Assembly (NCBI RefSeq): GCF_002101965.1
Contig: NZ_LQQA01000031.1
Coordinates: 248,001 to 312,000 of the forward strand
Direction of reading: 5' to 3'
From: Mycolicibacterium wolinskyi
Lineage (GTDB): Bacteria; Actinomycetota; Actinomycetes; Mycobacteriales; Mycobacteriaceae
DNA: 64,000 nt
Below are positions 1-8,823 of this stretch, in pieces. Under the pieces are notes generated by a model. That model had not been told where the DNA came from. It saw only the letters and a program-made list of their open reading frames with translations, and did no database searches. Made by a program: the position numbers and the translations under genes. The first letter of the stretch is position 1, and the number at the start of each line of letters is the position of its first letter.

Positions 1-294
1 CGGAACGATCAGCACCATCCCGAACCGCGTCGGCAACTCGCTCAGGTTCAGCGTCGCCCCACCCGGCGGGGCGACCTCGCGTACCGGGAGCCCGCGGCTG
101 AGCAGTTCGTCGGCCAGCCCGCGCCCGTCGAGGAGTTCGAGGGTCCGCGCGTGCACGGCGAAAGCCCGCGTGATGTTGGGCGCCGACGTGCGTTCCTCCA
201 GCACCGTCACCTTCGCGCCGCCCAGCGCGAGCTCGCACGCCAGCATCAAACCGGTGGGCCCGGCCCCGACCACAAGAACCTCGTTAATTGCCAA
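1..294 (-). CDS. FAD-dependent aromatic monooxygenase, N-terminal part (cut by window edge)
   Basis: The first 98 residues of a flavoprotein run off the left edge. The start is TTG at 294, with GAAGGGG about 9 nt upstream. The N-terminus holds the FAD-binding Rossmann fingerprint VVGAGPTGLMLACELALGG, followed by an acidic residue after the second strand (VLEERTSAPN). A segment RAFAVHARTLELLDGRGL is typical of PheA/TfdB-type (pentachlorophenol-4-monooxygenase-like) hydroxylases, which use NAD(P)H and O2 to hydroxylate aromatic rings. The substrate cannot be told from this fragment. It is divergent from the Mrp operon across a 158-bp gap. Confidence 0.8.
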   Translation of the reverse strand, partial: MAINEVLVVGAGPTGLMLACELALGGAKVTVLEERTSAPNITRAFAVHARTLELLDGRGLADELLSRGLPVREVAPPGGATLNLSELPTRFGMVLIVP

Positions 295-452
295 GAGAAT
301 TCACCCCTTCGCCGCGCGACGGCTCTGCACGCTGATGCTAGCCACAACTGCGCACGTAGAATGGACAAAAGTCATTAGCCACTCATGCCGATGCTCTTCG
401 CGCAAGCGCTCATCGGTAGCCGACACCCCGACCCCAACCCGATCGGAGTGCC

Positions 453-3338
453 ATGCTCGCCGTCCTTCTCGCCCACGCGGTCGCCACCGCGGTGGCGCCG
501 CTTCTCGTGGCCAAATGGGGTCGGCTGGCGTTCTATCCGCTTGCGCTCGTGCCGCTCGGCTCGCTCGTGTGGGTCGGTCTGAACTGGCCGAGCCACGACC
601 GGGTCCCGACGCTGCACCTGCCGTGGGTGCCCGAGCTGTCGATGGACATCACGCTGCGCTTCGACTCGCTCGCCGCCATCATGAGCGTGCTGGTGCTCGC
701 CATCGGGGCACTCGTGTTGTTCTACTGCGCCGAGTACTTCCACCACCACGGCGGGAAAGTCGAGAAACGCCTGCCCAGCTTCGCCGCCGAGCTCGTCGCG
801 TTCTCCGGGGCGATGTTCGGCCTGGTGATCAGCGACAACATGCTCGTGCTGTACGTGTTCTGGGAAACCACGACCGTGCTGTCGTTCCTGCTGGTCGGCC
901 ACTACGCCGAACGCGCAACGAGCCGCCGTGCGGCCACCCAGGCCCTGCTCGTCACGACGTTCGGCGGGCTGGCCATGCTGGTCGGCATCATCGTGCTCGG
1001 CAACCTCGCCGGCACCTACCTGCTGTCGGAACTCATCGCGGCACCGCCCACCGGCGTCGCGGCGTCCATCGGCATCGCGCTCATCCTGATCGGCGCACTG
1101 TCGAAATCGGCGATCGTGCCGATGCACTTCTGGCTGCCCGGCGCGATGGCCGCACCGACCCCGGTCAGCGCCTACCTGCACGCCGCCGCCATGGTGAAGG
1201 CCGGTGTGTACCTGGTGGCCCGCATGACGCCCGGGTTTGCCGACACCCCGCTCTGGCGGCCGATGGTGATCGGGCTCGGCCTGCTCACCATGTTGCTGGC
1301 CGGCTGGCGCGCGGTCCGCGAATACGACTTGAAGCTGATCCTGGCGTTCGGCACGGTCAGCCAGTTGGGCCTGATCACGGTGATGGTCGGCGCGGGCGGC
1401 TCGGACATGATGCTGGCCGGCCTGGCCATGCTGTGCGCGCACGCGATGTTCAAAGCCTCGCTGTTCATGGTCGTCGGCGTCATCGACCACGCCACCGGCA
1501 CGCGCGACATCCGCAGGCTGGCCGGTCTGGGCAGGCAGAACCGCCCACTGCTGATCATCGCGTGCGGCGCCACCGCCAGCATGGCCGCGCTCCCGCCGTT
1601 CTTCGGCTTCGTCGCCAAGGAAGCCGATCTGGAGACGGTGCTGCACAGCGCGGCGCTCGGCACGGCCGCGCCGTACGTGCTCACCGGCATCGTGCTCGGC
1701 TCGGTCTTCACCACGGTGTACAGCCTGCGGTTCCTCTGGGGTGCGTTCGCCGGCAAAGGATCACCGAAGCCGAGCGTTCGCGTCGCCGAGATGCACCGGC
1801 CCCCAATCACTTTCCTGGCCCCACCGGCCGTCCTGTCGGCGGCCGGCCTGCTGTTCGGGCTGTGGCCGGCCGGATTGGACGCAGTGCTCGACGAATACGC
1901 CGACACCGTCCCGGGCGGATCGGGCTACCACCTGGCGTTGTGGCACGGTTTCGGTCTGCCGTTGCTGCTGTCGGTTGTGGTGCTCGCGGTCGGCACCGCG
2001 CTGTTCGTGGGCCGGCGCCGGCTTCCCCGCACCCGCTGGGCCTACCAGCCGCTGGGCAACGCCGACCGCATCTACGACGCCGTGATCCGCGGCCTCGACG
2101 TCGTGTCGGTGCGGCTCACCGCGCAGACACAGCGCGGCTCGCTACCGCAGACGCAGTCGGTGATCCTGCTGACCCTGGTCTTCCTGCCCGTCGTGACGCT
2201 CGTGCTCGGCGGTGCCCGCAACCATCCCGACTTCGCGCTGTGGGATTCGCCGCTGCAGGTGGTGGTCGGCTTACTCATGCTGGCCGCGGCGCTGGGTGCC
2301 GCGGTGATGCGCAACCGCCTGGCCGCGGTGCTGCTGGTCGGGGTCACCGGCTACGGCTGCGGCGCGATCTTCGCCTTCCACGGCGCACCGGACCTGGCGT
2401 TGACCCAATTCCTCGTCGAGACACTGGTTTTGGTGATTTTCGTCCTGGTGCTGCGGACGCTGCCCGCCGAGGCCGACGCGACCAAGATCAACAAGAACCG
2501 CCTCCCGCGCGCGTTGCTGGCGCTTGCCGTCGGTGCGGCCGTCACATCGCTCGCGGTGTACGCGATGGCCGCGCGCACCGGGGCGGGCATCGCCGAATTG
2601 CTGCCGGACGCCGCCTATTACCGCGGGCACGGCGCCAACACCGTCAACGTGCTGCTGGTCGACATCCGCGCCTGGGACACCATGGGCGAGGTCATGGTGC
2701 TGCTCGTCGCGGCGACCGGCGTCGCCTCACTTGTGTTCCGGCACCGCAGGTTCGGCTCGGCACCGCGCGTCAGCACGGCCGTCGGCCAGCCCGACATCGG
2801 CCCGGTCGGCGCGTACAGCCCCGCGGTCGGTGACGTCACGTGGCTGCGCGGCAGCGAGCTGCGCGACCCGCGGCACCGCTCACTTGTGCTGGAGGTCGCG
2901 ACGCGCGTCATCTTCCCGCTCATCATGGTGCTGTCGGCGTACTTCTTCTTCGCCGGGCACAACACCCCGGGCGGCGGCTTCGCCGGCGGCCTCACCGCGG
3001 GCCTGGCACTCGTGCTGCGCTACCTGGCCGGTGGCCGCTACGAGCTGGGTGAGACGCTGCCGCTGGACGCCGGCAAGATCCTCGGGACCGGGCTCGCGTT
3101 GTCGGCCGGAACCGCGGTCGCCTCACTGCTGGTCGGCGCGCCTGCCCTGTCGTCGGCGCTGGTGCAGTTCGAACTGCCGGTGCTGGGTTCGGTCAAGTTC
3201 GTGACCGCCCTGTTCTTCGACCTCGGGGTCTATCTGATCGTGGTCGGGCTCGTACTCGACGTGCTGCGCAGCCTCGGCGCGCGGGTGGACTTGGACCTGG
3301 CGGAGACGCCCGCACCGGCGAAGGCGGTGGCACGATGA
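453..3338 (+). CDS. mrpA: Mrp-type Na+/H+ antiporter subunit A fused to subunit B
   Basis: This 961-aa polytopic membrane protein is the largest subunit of the Mrp (Mnh/Sha) complex, which exchanges Na+ or other monovalent cations for protons at the plasma membrane. Residues about 60-400 form the NuoL-like antiporter core, with the conserved membrane glutamate E138 (FWETTTVLSFLL) and lysine K218 (ALSKSAIVPMHFWLPGAM). A DUF4040/MbhD-type segment lies at about 602-671 (GAPDLALTQFLVETLVLVI). From about 811 to 945 the chain is a full MrpB domain (AGHNTPGGGFAGGLTAG), so no separate mrpB gene is present. The ATG at 453 starts a run of six genes with 4-nt overlaps. A protective role against sodium or alkaline pH is inferred from the family. 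Confidence 0.96.
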   Translation: MLAVLLAHAVATAVAPLLVAKWGRLAFYPLALVPLGSLVWVGLNWPSHDRVPTLHLPWVPELSMDITLRFDSLAAIMSVLVLAIGALVLFYCAEYFHHHGGKVEKRLPSFAAELVAFSGAMFGLVISDNMLVLYVFWETTTVLSFLLVGHYAERATSRRAATQALLVTTFGGLAMLVGIIVLGNLAGTYLLSELIAAPPTGVAASIGIALILIGALSKSAIVPMHFWLPGAMAAPTPVSAYLHAAAMVKAGVYLVARMTPGFADTPLWRPMVIGLGLLTMLLAGWRAVREYDLKLILAFGTVSQLGLITVMVGAGGSDMMLAGLAMLCAHAMFKASLFMVVGVIDHATGTRDIRRLAGLGRQNRPLLIIACGATASMAALPPFFGFVAKEADLETVLHSAALGTAAPYVLTGIVLGSVFTTVYSLRFLWGAFAGKGSPKPSVRVAEMHRPPITFLAPPAVLSAAGLLFGLWPAGLDAVLDEYADTVPGGSGYHLALWHGFGLPLLLSVVVLAVGTALFVGRRRLPRTRWAYQPLGNADRIYDAVIRGLDVVSVRLTAQTQRGSLPQTQSVILLTLVFLPVVTLVLGGARNHPDFALWDSPLQVVVGLLMLAAALGAAVMRNRLAAVLLVGVTGYGCGAIFAFHGAPDLALTQFLVETLVLVIFVLVLRTLPAEADATKINKNRLPRALLALAVGAAVTSLAVYAMAARTGAGIAELLPDAAYYRGHGANTVNVLLVDIRAWDTMGEVMVLLVAATGVASLVFRHRRFGSAPRVSTAVGQPDIGPVGAYSPAVGDVTWLRGSELRDPRHRSLVLEVATRVIFPLIMVLSAYFFFAGHNTPGGGFAGGLTAGLALVLRYLAGGRYELGETLPLDAGKILGTGLALSAGTAVASLLVGAPALSSALVQFELPVLGSVKFVTALFFDLGVYLIVVGLVLDVLRSLGARVDLDLAETPAPAKAVAR

Positions 3339-3793
3339 CGACGTTTCTGGTTCCCCTGATCCTCATCGGCGGCCTCACCAGCGCCGGGGTGTATCTGTTG
3401 CTCGAACGCAACCTCACGCGAATGCTGTTGGGGCTGTTGTTGATCGGCAACGCGGTGAATCTGCTGATCCTGACGGCCGGCGGCCCTGGCGGCAATCCGC
3501 CGATCCGTGACCGCGGCAGCAACGGCGCCACCACCACCGCCGATCCGCTGGCCCAGGGCATGATCCTCACCGCGATCGTCATCAGCATGGGCATCGCGGC
3601 GTTCGTGCTCGCGCTCGCGTACCGGTCCTACCGGTTGACCACCGCCGAGGAGGTCACCAACGACCCCGAGGACACCCGAGTTTCGCAGCTGTCGGCTGCC
3701 GAGGAGGACGTCATTCCGCTGCCCGACGCGAGCCGCGACACCGACGCGCCGGACGAACTCGACGCGCTGCCCGGATTCGAGGGCTCGAAGTGA
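3335..3793 (+). CDS. mrpC: Mrp antiporter subunit C
   Basis: This 152-aa protein is homologous to NuoK. It has three membrane helices (about 2-20, 28-46 and 70-92) and the conserved stretch LERNLTRMLLGLLLIGNAVNLLI. In the Mrp complex subunit C packs between the A and D antiporter-like subunits. The ATG overlaps the stop of mrpA as ATGA, which implies translational coupling. The last 50 residues are an acidic, charged cytoplasmic tail (EEVTNDPEDTRVSQLSAAEE), longer than in the firmicute proteins I recall. Confidence 0.95.
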   Translation: MTTFLVPLILIGGLTSAGVYLLLERNLTRMLLGLLLIGNAVNLLILTAGGPGGNPPIRDRGSNGATTTADPLAQGMILTAIVISMGIAAFVLALAYRSYRLTTAEEVTNDPEDTRVSQLSAAEEDVIPLPDASRDTDAPDELDALPGFEGSK

Positions 3794-5385
3794 CCGCACA
3801 GACGCTCATTCCGCTGCCGGTGCTGATCCCCGCGATCGCCGCCGCGATCACGCTCGTCGCCGGGCGGCGGCCGCACCTGCAGCGCATCATCACTCAGGTG
3901 GCGCTGACGGCGGTGGTCGGCGTGTGCGCGGCGCTGCTGTACCTCGCCGACCGCGACGGGACCCTGGCGCTGCATGTCGGCGGCTGGAGTCAGAGCGTTC
4001 CTGGCATGGGTCCGCTCGGCATCACCCTCGTCGTCGACCGCCTCACCGCACTGATGCTGGTGGTGTCGTCGATCGTGCTGCTGGCCGTGGTCGTCTACGC
4101 GATCGGCCAGGGTATCCGCGACGGAGACGAACGCCAGCCCGTGTCGATCTTCCTGCCCACCTACCTCGTGCTCTCCGCGGGCGTGTGCACGGCGTTCCTC
4201 GCCGGTGACCTGTTCAACCTCTTCGTGGGGTTCGAGGTGCTGCTCGCCGCGAGCTTCGTCCTGTTGACGATCGGGGCCAGCGAGGAACGCGTGCGGGCCG
4301 GCATCGCCTACGTGATGGTGTCGATGGTGTCGTCGCTGATCTTCCTGATCGGCATCGCACTGGTCTATGCGGCCACCGGCACGTTGAACATGGCCGAGCT
4401 CGCCGTGCGTCTCGACGATGTGCCCGAGGGCACGCGTTCGGCGTTGTTCGCGGTGCTGCTCGTGGCATTCGGCATCAAGGCCGCCGTGTTCCCGCTGTCG
4501 ACGTGGCTGCCCGACTCCTACCCCACCGCGCCTGCCCCCGTCACCGCGGTGTTCGCCGGTCTGCTGACGAAAGTCGGTGTGTACGCGATCATCCGCGCCC
4601 ATTCGCTGCTGTTCCCCGGCGGCGGGCTCGACGCTGTCCTGCTGGTGGCCGGGCTGCTGACGATGGTGATCGGCATCCTCGGCGCCATCGCGCAAAGTGA
4701 TATCAAGCGACTGTTGTCGTTCACGCTCGTCAGCCACATCGGCTACATGGTGTTCGGCATCGCGCTGGCCAATGAGCTCGGGATGTCGGGCGCAATCTAC
4801 TACGTCGCGCACCACATCGTGGTGCAGACGACACTGTTCCTTGTGGTCGGGCTGATCGAACGCCAGGCGGGTGCGTCGACGCTGCAGCGGCTGGGCGGGC
4901 TCGCCGCGGCCAGCCCGGTCCTGGCATTCGTGTTCGTGGTTCCGGCCCTCAATCTCGGTGGGATTCCCCCGTTCTCGGGATTCATCGGCAAGGTCGCGCT
5001 GCTGGAGGCCGGTGCCGAGAACGGCTCGGCATTGGCCTGGACGTTGGTGGCAGGCGGCGTCGTCACGAGCTTGTTGACGCTGTACGTGGTGGCCCGGGTC
5101 TGGACGAAGGCGTTCTGGCGGGCCCGGGCCGACGCTCCGGAAGGACATCTGGCCGCGGCGGCGCCCGCGGTGCTGCTCGACGACTCCGAGGACATCGAAT
5201 TCGCCGACCGCGACAACGTGGGACGCATGCCCGTCGGCATGCTGGTGCCCACCGGCGCCCTGATCGCGGTCGGGCTCGTGCTGACGGTGGCGGCAGGCCC
5301 GATCTTCGCCTACAGCGAGCGCTCGGCCGCCGAGGTGATCGATCGCGGGCAGTACGTCACGGCGGTGTTGGGAGAGTCTCGATGA
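3790..5385 (+). CDS. mrpD: Mrp antiporter subunit D
   Basis: This 531-aa, roughly 14-helix NuoM/NuoN-like subunit is the second antiporter core of the complex. The conserved glutamate of helix 5 is in LFNLFVGFEVLLAASFVLL. The discontinuous-helix lysine region reads FGIKAAVFPLSTWLPDSYPTAPAPV and is followed by LLTKVGVYAII. The histidine-rich segment YYVAHHIVVQTTLF is also typical. The GTG start overlaps the mrpC stop. About 40 hydrophilic residues (DDSEDIEFADRDNVGRMP) come before the last helix. Confidence 0.95.
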   Translation: MTAQTLIPLPVLIPAIAAAITLVAGRRPHLQRIITQVALTAVVGVCAALLYLADRDGTLALHVGGWSQSVPGMGPLGITLVVDRLTALMLVVSSIVLLAVVVYAIGQGIRDGDERQPVSIFLPTYLVLSAGVCTAFLAGDLFNLFVGFEVLLAASFVLLTIGASEERVRAGIAYVMVSMVSSLIFLIGIALVYAATGTLNMAELAVRLDDVPEGTRSALFAVLLVAFGIKAAVFPLSTWLPDSYPTAPAPVTAVFAGLLTKVGVYAIIRAHSLLFPGGGLDAVLLVAGLLTMVIGILGAIAQSDIKRLLSFTLVSHIGYMVFGIALANELGMSGAIYYVAHHIVVQTTLFLVVGLIERQAGASTLQRLGGLAAASPVLAFVFVVPALNLGGIPPFSGFIGKVALLEAGAENGSALAWTLVAGGVVTSLLTLYVVARVWTKAFWRARADAPEGHLAAAAPAVLLDDSEDIEFADRDNVGRMPVGMLVPTGALIAVGLVLTVAAGPIFAYSERSAAEVIDRGQYVTAVLGESR

Positions 5386-5921
5386 GAAGACTCGTGCTGC
5401 GCGCCTGGGTGCTGTGCTTCCTGATCATGGTGTGGACGTTGTTGTGGGGCAACGTCTCTGCAGCGAATCTGATCAGCGGGCTGGCCGTCGCGCTGTTGAT
5501 CACGGTGTTGCTGCCGCTGCCCGCGGTGCCGGTGGAAGGCAAGCTGCATCCGCTGTCGCTGGCCAAACTGGTCGCCTTGGTCGGTTATTACCTGGTGCTG
5601 TCGTCGATTCAGGTGGCGTGGTTGGCGGTGCGGCCGGGCCCGCCGCCGCTCACCGCGGTGCTGCGCGCGCACATGCCGCTCAAGTCGGATCTGGTGCTGG
5701 CGCTTGCGGTCAACATCATGAATCTGACGCCGGGCAACATCGTCCTGGAGATCGACCAGTCCAGGCGGATGCTGTACGTCCACGTTCTCGATGTCGGTTC
5801 CGAACGCTCGGTGAACCGGTTCTACCGCCAGGTCGATCAATTCCAGCGGCTGCTCGTCGCGGCGTTCGAACGCGAATCCGATTGGCAGCCATCGTCCGAC
5901 AAGGAGGTCGACGCCTCATGA
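5382..5921 (+). CDS. mrpE: Mrp antiporter subunit E
   Basis: This 179-aa MrpE (MnhE) protein has two or three N-terminal membrane helices (residues about 8-28, 30-45 and 60-80). A cytoplasmic domain follows, with the signature NIMNLTPGNIVLEID and then YVHVLDVG. It is needed for assembly of the Mrp complex in other bacteria. The ATG overlaps the mrpD stop by 4 nt. The C-terminal 20 residues (RESDWQPSSDKEVDAS) are hydrophilic and probably variable. Confidence 0.94.
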   Translation: MRRLVLRAWVLCFLIMVWTLLWGNVSAANLISGLAVALLITVLLPLPAVPVEGKLHPLSLAKLVALVGYYLVLSSIQVAWLAVRPGPPPLTAVLRAHMPLKSDLVLALAVNIMNLTPGNIVLEIDQSRRMLYVHVLDVGSERSVNRFYRQVDQFQRLLVAAFERESDWQPSSDKEVDAS

Positions 5922-6205
5922 GCTGGGTATGGATCATCGCGGGGATCATGCTCACCGCGGCCGCGGCCGTCACGATGTTCCGGTTGTTGGCCGGCCCGAG
6001 CACGCTCGACCGACTGGTCGCCCTCGACACCCTCGTCGCGGTCACGTTGTGTGCGATCGGCACATGGGCCGCGTTCAGCCTGGACACCACGGTCACCTAC
6101 AGCCTGACCGCACTGGCCTTGATCAGCTTCGTCGGTTCGGTCAGCGTGGCCCGTTTCCGCGTGCCGGACACCGACAATCCGCGGCCGAAACGGAGGCTGC
6201 TGTGA
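5918..6205 (+). CDS. mrpF: Mrp antiporter subunit F
   Basis: This 95-aa protein of three membrane helices carries the MrpF hallmark FRLLAGPSTLDRLVALDTLV in its first cytoplasmic loop. It is a small structural subunit of the Mrp cation/proton antiporter. The ATG is part of the ATGA overlap with mrpE, and a good Shine-Dalgarno (AAGGAGG) sits just upstream inside mrpE. The length is normal for the family. Confidence 0.93.
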   Translation: MSWVWIIAGIMLTAAAAVTMFRLLAGPSTLDRLVALDTLVAVTLCAIGTWAAFSLDTTVTYSLTALALISFVGSVSVARFRVPDTDNPRPKRRLL

Positions 6206-6540
6206 ACGTTCTCGACATCATCACCGCGATCCTGATTCTCAGCGGCTCGACGCTCGCGCTCACCGCCGCGATCGGTATCGTCCGGTTCCCCGACACCCTT
6301 TCGCGCATGCACGCCGCGACCAAGCCCCAGGTGCTCGGCCTGCTGCTGGTGTTGGCGGGTGCCGCGATCCGGCTGCGCGGCCACGCCGACGTCGGCATGG
6401 TGATCCTGACCGGACTGTTCACCCTCATCACCGCTCCCGTGATCGCCAATCGCGTCGGCCAATTGGCATACCGCGAGCAGAACATCCGCGACGATCTGCT
6501 GACCCGCGACGAGATGGCGGAGTTCGAGGGGCGGGACTGA
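6202..6540 (+). CDS. mrpG: Mrp antiporter subunit G
   Basis: This 112-aa protein is the last gene of the Mrp operon. It has three helices and the MrpG signature GIVRFPDTLSRMHAATKPQVLG after the first helix. The GTG start overlaps the mrpF stop by 4 nt. The C-terminal tail (REQNIRDDLLTRDEMAEFEGRD) is charged. A bidirectional hairpin follows the stop, so the operon probably ends here. Confidence 0.94.
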   Translation: MNVLDIITAILILSGSTLALTAAIGIVRFPDTLSRMHAATKPQVLGLLLVLAGAAIRLRGHADVGMVILTGLFTLITAPVIANRVGQLAYREQNIRDDLLTRDEMAEFEGRD

Positions 6541-6560
6541 CCGTTCTGCACCCAGGCCGA

Positions 6561-6599
6561 CGCTTTGGTCGATGTCCGCGACGAGGATCGACCACAGCG
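6561..6599. terminator. Hairpin between convergent mrpG and the LON-domain gene
   Basis: Arms 6561-6573 (CGCTTTGGTCGAT) and 6587-6599 pair over 13 positions with one mismatch around a 13-nt loop. The element sits between the two converging stop codons. No U-tract follows on either side, which is common for mycobacterial terminators. Termination is inferred, not shown. Confidence 0.5.
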
Positions 6600-6624
6600 T
6601 CGATCTCGGGCACGCCACCGCGAG

Positions 6625-7251
6625 CTATTCCGAAAGCTGGAACTCCACCATCGCGGTGACGGTGTCCACCGCTTCGCTCAAGGCTGCCAGCCGCGCGGCC
6701 TCGGTCGGCGCGGACAGCACGGAGTAACGGTCGGCCTGCCCCATGGGTAGGCGAGCAGCCAAGGCGTACAAGTGATTCGCCGGGTCGAGCCGGGCAGCGG
6801 CCACGATCTCGCGGCTGTGCACGCTCATCCCCTTGGCCTCCCCGATCCGGTCGAACAGAGCGACCATCCGGTCCTCGATCCCCGCGATCTGCGCAGCATC
6901 GACCGGGTCGCCGGGTTCGTCGGGCCAGAGCTCGAATTCGGCCCGCGGGTATGGGTCGTCGTCGAGCCAGCGCAGGACCCGAATTCGCTCACCCATCACG
7001 CAGGCGAGCCGAAACCGCTCCGCTCCCAGGTTCTGGCAGTCCACGATCCGGGCGAGTGCCCCCACGTCGCACCGTTGATCGCCACCGCCCACCTCGCGGC
7101 CGGCGGCGATCAACACCACCCCGAAAGCCGGTTCCGGCATGGCCATGCAGTCGCCGACCATCGCCACGTACCGGGGTTCGAATATCCGCAGCGGCAGTTC
7201 CTCACCGGGCAGCATCGCCACCTCGAGCGGGAACATGGGTGTGACAAGCAC
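6625..7251 (-). CDS. LON substrate-binding-domain protein (Rv0434-like)
   Basis: This 208-aa protein is a stand-alone Lon N-terminal domain (PUA-like), with no ATPase or protease part. It opens MLVTPMFPLEVAMLPGEELPLRIFEPRYVAMVGDCM, which is the canonical start of that fold. In Lon the domain recognises substrates, and the role of the isolated version is unknown. It is the positional homologue of M. tuberculosis Rv0434. The GTG start lies 3 nt past the stop of the upstream lipoprotein gene, so the two are probably co-transcribed. Confidence 0.85.
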   Translation of the reverse strand: MLVTPMFPLEVAMLPGEELPLRIFEPRYVAMVGDCMAMPEPAFGVVLIAAGREVGGGDQRCDVGALARIVDCQNLGAERFRLACVMGERIRVLRWLDDDPYPRAEFELWPDEPGDPVDAAQIAGIEDRMVALFDRIGEAKGMSVHSREIVAAARLDPANHLYALAARLPMGQADRYSVLSAPTEAARLAALSEAVDTVTAMVEFQLSE

Positions 7252-7254
7252 AGC

Positions 7255-7683
7255 TCAGCCCGGAACCTTCTTGTTGATCGCTTCGACCACGGTCGCGTCG
7301 CGGTCCGAGAGTGCGCACATCGCGCCGATGAAGCTGACCCAGATGAAGGGGTTCTTCTTCATTCCCGGGTAGCCGTTCTCGCTGAGGAGGTCGACCATGC
7401 CGCGTTGGGTCGCCTCGTCGAGCGACGCGTATTCGGTGCAGGTGGTCGACATTCCGTTCGGCGGCGGTGTGCTGGCCCCGCTCGGGCCGCCGCCGCCGGG
7501 CGATGGTGGCGGCAACAACGGTGTCGACGGCGACGCGGTGCGGGTCGGGGTTCGCTTCGTTGTGGTCGTCGTGGATATGCCGGTCTGATCGGGATCGGCC
7601 ATCGGCGTGCCGGCCGTGACGTTGCTACAGCCCGCCAGGCCGATCGCCGCGGCGGCGAGCCCGGCCACCATCAAACGCTGCAT
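7255..7683 (-). CDS. DUF732-like lipoprotein
   Basis: This 142-aa predicted lipoprotein has signal peptide MQRLMVAGLAAAAIGLAGC, with lipobox LAGC (Cys19). A Pro/Ser/Thr-rich linker (about 25-75) leads to a C-terminal helical domain with two cysteines (TCTEYASLDEATQRGMV ... FIGAMCALSD). This fits the mycobacterial DUF732 secreted-protein family, whose function is unknown. A TAGGGT box ends 6 nt before the ATG, so the mRNA is probably leaderless. The promoter overlaps the stop codon of the upstream ligase gene. Confidence 0.8.
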   Translation of the reverse strand: MQRLMVAGLAAAAIGLAGCSNVTAGTPMADPDQTGISTTTTTKRTPTRTASPSTPLLPPPSPGGGGPSGASTPPPNGMSTTCTEYASLDEATQRGMVDLLSENGYPGMKKNPFIWVSFIGAMCALSDRDATVVEAINKKVPG

Positions 7684-7689
7684 GCGCCC

Positions 7690-7695
7690 ACCCTA
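7690..7695 (-). promoter_or_regulatory. -10 box for the DUF732-like lipoprotein (leaderless)
   Basis: TAGGGT on the minus strand matches the mycobacterial -10 consensus TANNNT. It is followed by 6 nt and then the ATG at 7683, which puts the transcription start at or next to the A of the start codon. Confidence 0.5.
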
Positions 7696-8823
7696 TAGCT
7701 CAAGTTCCCCGATCAAGGCGTCAACGACTTCACGGAGGTCTCCATCGTTTTCCTCGGCCACGCGGCGTTGCCGTTGATACGAGGCCCCGGAGTGGTAGAT
7801 GTCGGCCACCGCCGCCAGTTCGTCGCTGCAGTGCAGCGACGCCGCCACCGGCTCGAGGCGGTTCAACAGCTCGTCGAGGTCTTCGGTGACGAGCCGCTCG
7901 TTGCTCTCGGCGTCGAGGATGATCACGGCGTCCAACCCGTAACGCGCGGCGCGCCACTTGTTTTCCTGCACATGCCACGGCGGCATGGTCGGCAGTTGCG
8001 CCCCGGCGTCGAGCCTGCGGTCCAAGTCGACGATCAGGCAGTGGGTCAGCGCCACGAGCGCCCCCAGTTCGCGGACGTTGGACACGCCGTCGAAGATCCG
8101 CACCTCGACCGTGCCCAGATGCGGGGACGGCCGGATGTCCCAACGGATTTCGTTGAGGTGGTCGATGATGCCGGTCTTCTTCTGATCGTGGACGAACCCC
8201 TCGAACTCCGGCCACGTCTGGAACTGGAACGGCAACCCCGCCGTCGGCAGTTGCTGGAACATCATCGCCCGGTTGCTGGCGTAGCCGGTGTCTTCGCCCT
8301 CCCAGAACGGCGACGATGCCGAGAGCGCCAGCAGATGCGGGTACTGGTTGAGCAGTGAGGAGATGATCGGCATCACCTTGTGCGCCGACGAAATGCCGAC
8401 GTGCACGTGCACACCCCAGATCAGCATCTGCCGGCCCCACCACTGCGTGCGCTTGATCAGCTCGGCATAGCGCGGCGCGTCGGTGAGCTGTTGTGCCGAC
8501 CATTTCGCGAACGGATGCGTTCCGGCGCAGAACAATTCCATCCCGCGACCGCGCACGATATTGCGCACGGTGCCGAGCGTGCCGCGCAGGTCGTCCATCG
8601 CCTCGCCGGTGTTCTCACAGATCCCGGTGACGATCTCAACGGTGTTGCGCAGCAGCTCTTTGTGGACGTGCGGGTTCTCGCCGATCTCGGCGATCACCGC
8701 CGCGGCCTCATTGCTCAGTTCACGGGTGTCGGCGTCGACGAGAGCGAACTCCCATTCGACGCCGACGGTTGGCCGGGGCGACCCGGCGAAATCGATGCGG
8801 CTGTCAGCCGGCGCCGATAACAC
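7693..8823 (-). CDS. ybdK: YbdK-type carboxylate-amine ligase (glutamate-cysteine ligase 2 family)
   Basis: This 376-aa member of the GCS2 family is homologous to M. tuberculosis Rv0433. The ATP-grasp-related GCS fold is indicated by TVGVEWEFALVD at the N-terminus, RTQWWGRQMLIWGVHVHVG in the middle and VQENKWRAARYGLDAVI toward the end. E. coli YbdK has only weak glutamate-cysteine ligase activity, and the true substrate in mycobacteria (which use mycothiol) is not settled. The GTG start at 8823 overlaps the end of sodC by 20 nt, so the two are probably one transcription unit. Confidence 0.9.
   Translation of the reverse strand: MLSAPADSRIDFAGSPRPTVGVEWEFALVDADTRELSNEAAAVIAEIGENPHVHKELLRNTVEIVTGICENTGEAMDDLRGTLGTVRNIVRGRGMELFCAGTHPFAKWSAQQLTDAPRYAELIKRTQWWGRQMLIWGVHVHVGISSAHKVMPIISSLLNQYPHLLALSASSPFWEGEDTGYASNRAMMFQQLPTAGLPFQFQTWPEFEGFVHDQKKTGIIDHLNEIRWDIRPSPHLGTVEVRIFDGVSNVRELGALVALTHCLIVDLDRRLDAGAQLPTMPPWHVQENKWRAARYGLDAVIILDAESNERLVTEDLDELLNRLEPVAASLHCSDELAAVADIYHSGASYQRQRRVAEENDGDLREVVDALIGELEL

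Noticed and set aside
170..2833. An 887-codon open frame on the plus strand across mrpA
   Set aside because: It is an out-of-frame shadow of mrpA. Its product is Arg/Ala/Gly-rich, with no domain or membrane pattern, as expected from high-GC DNA.
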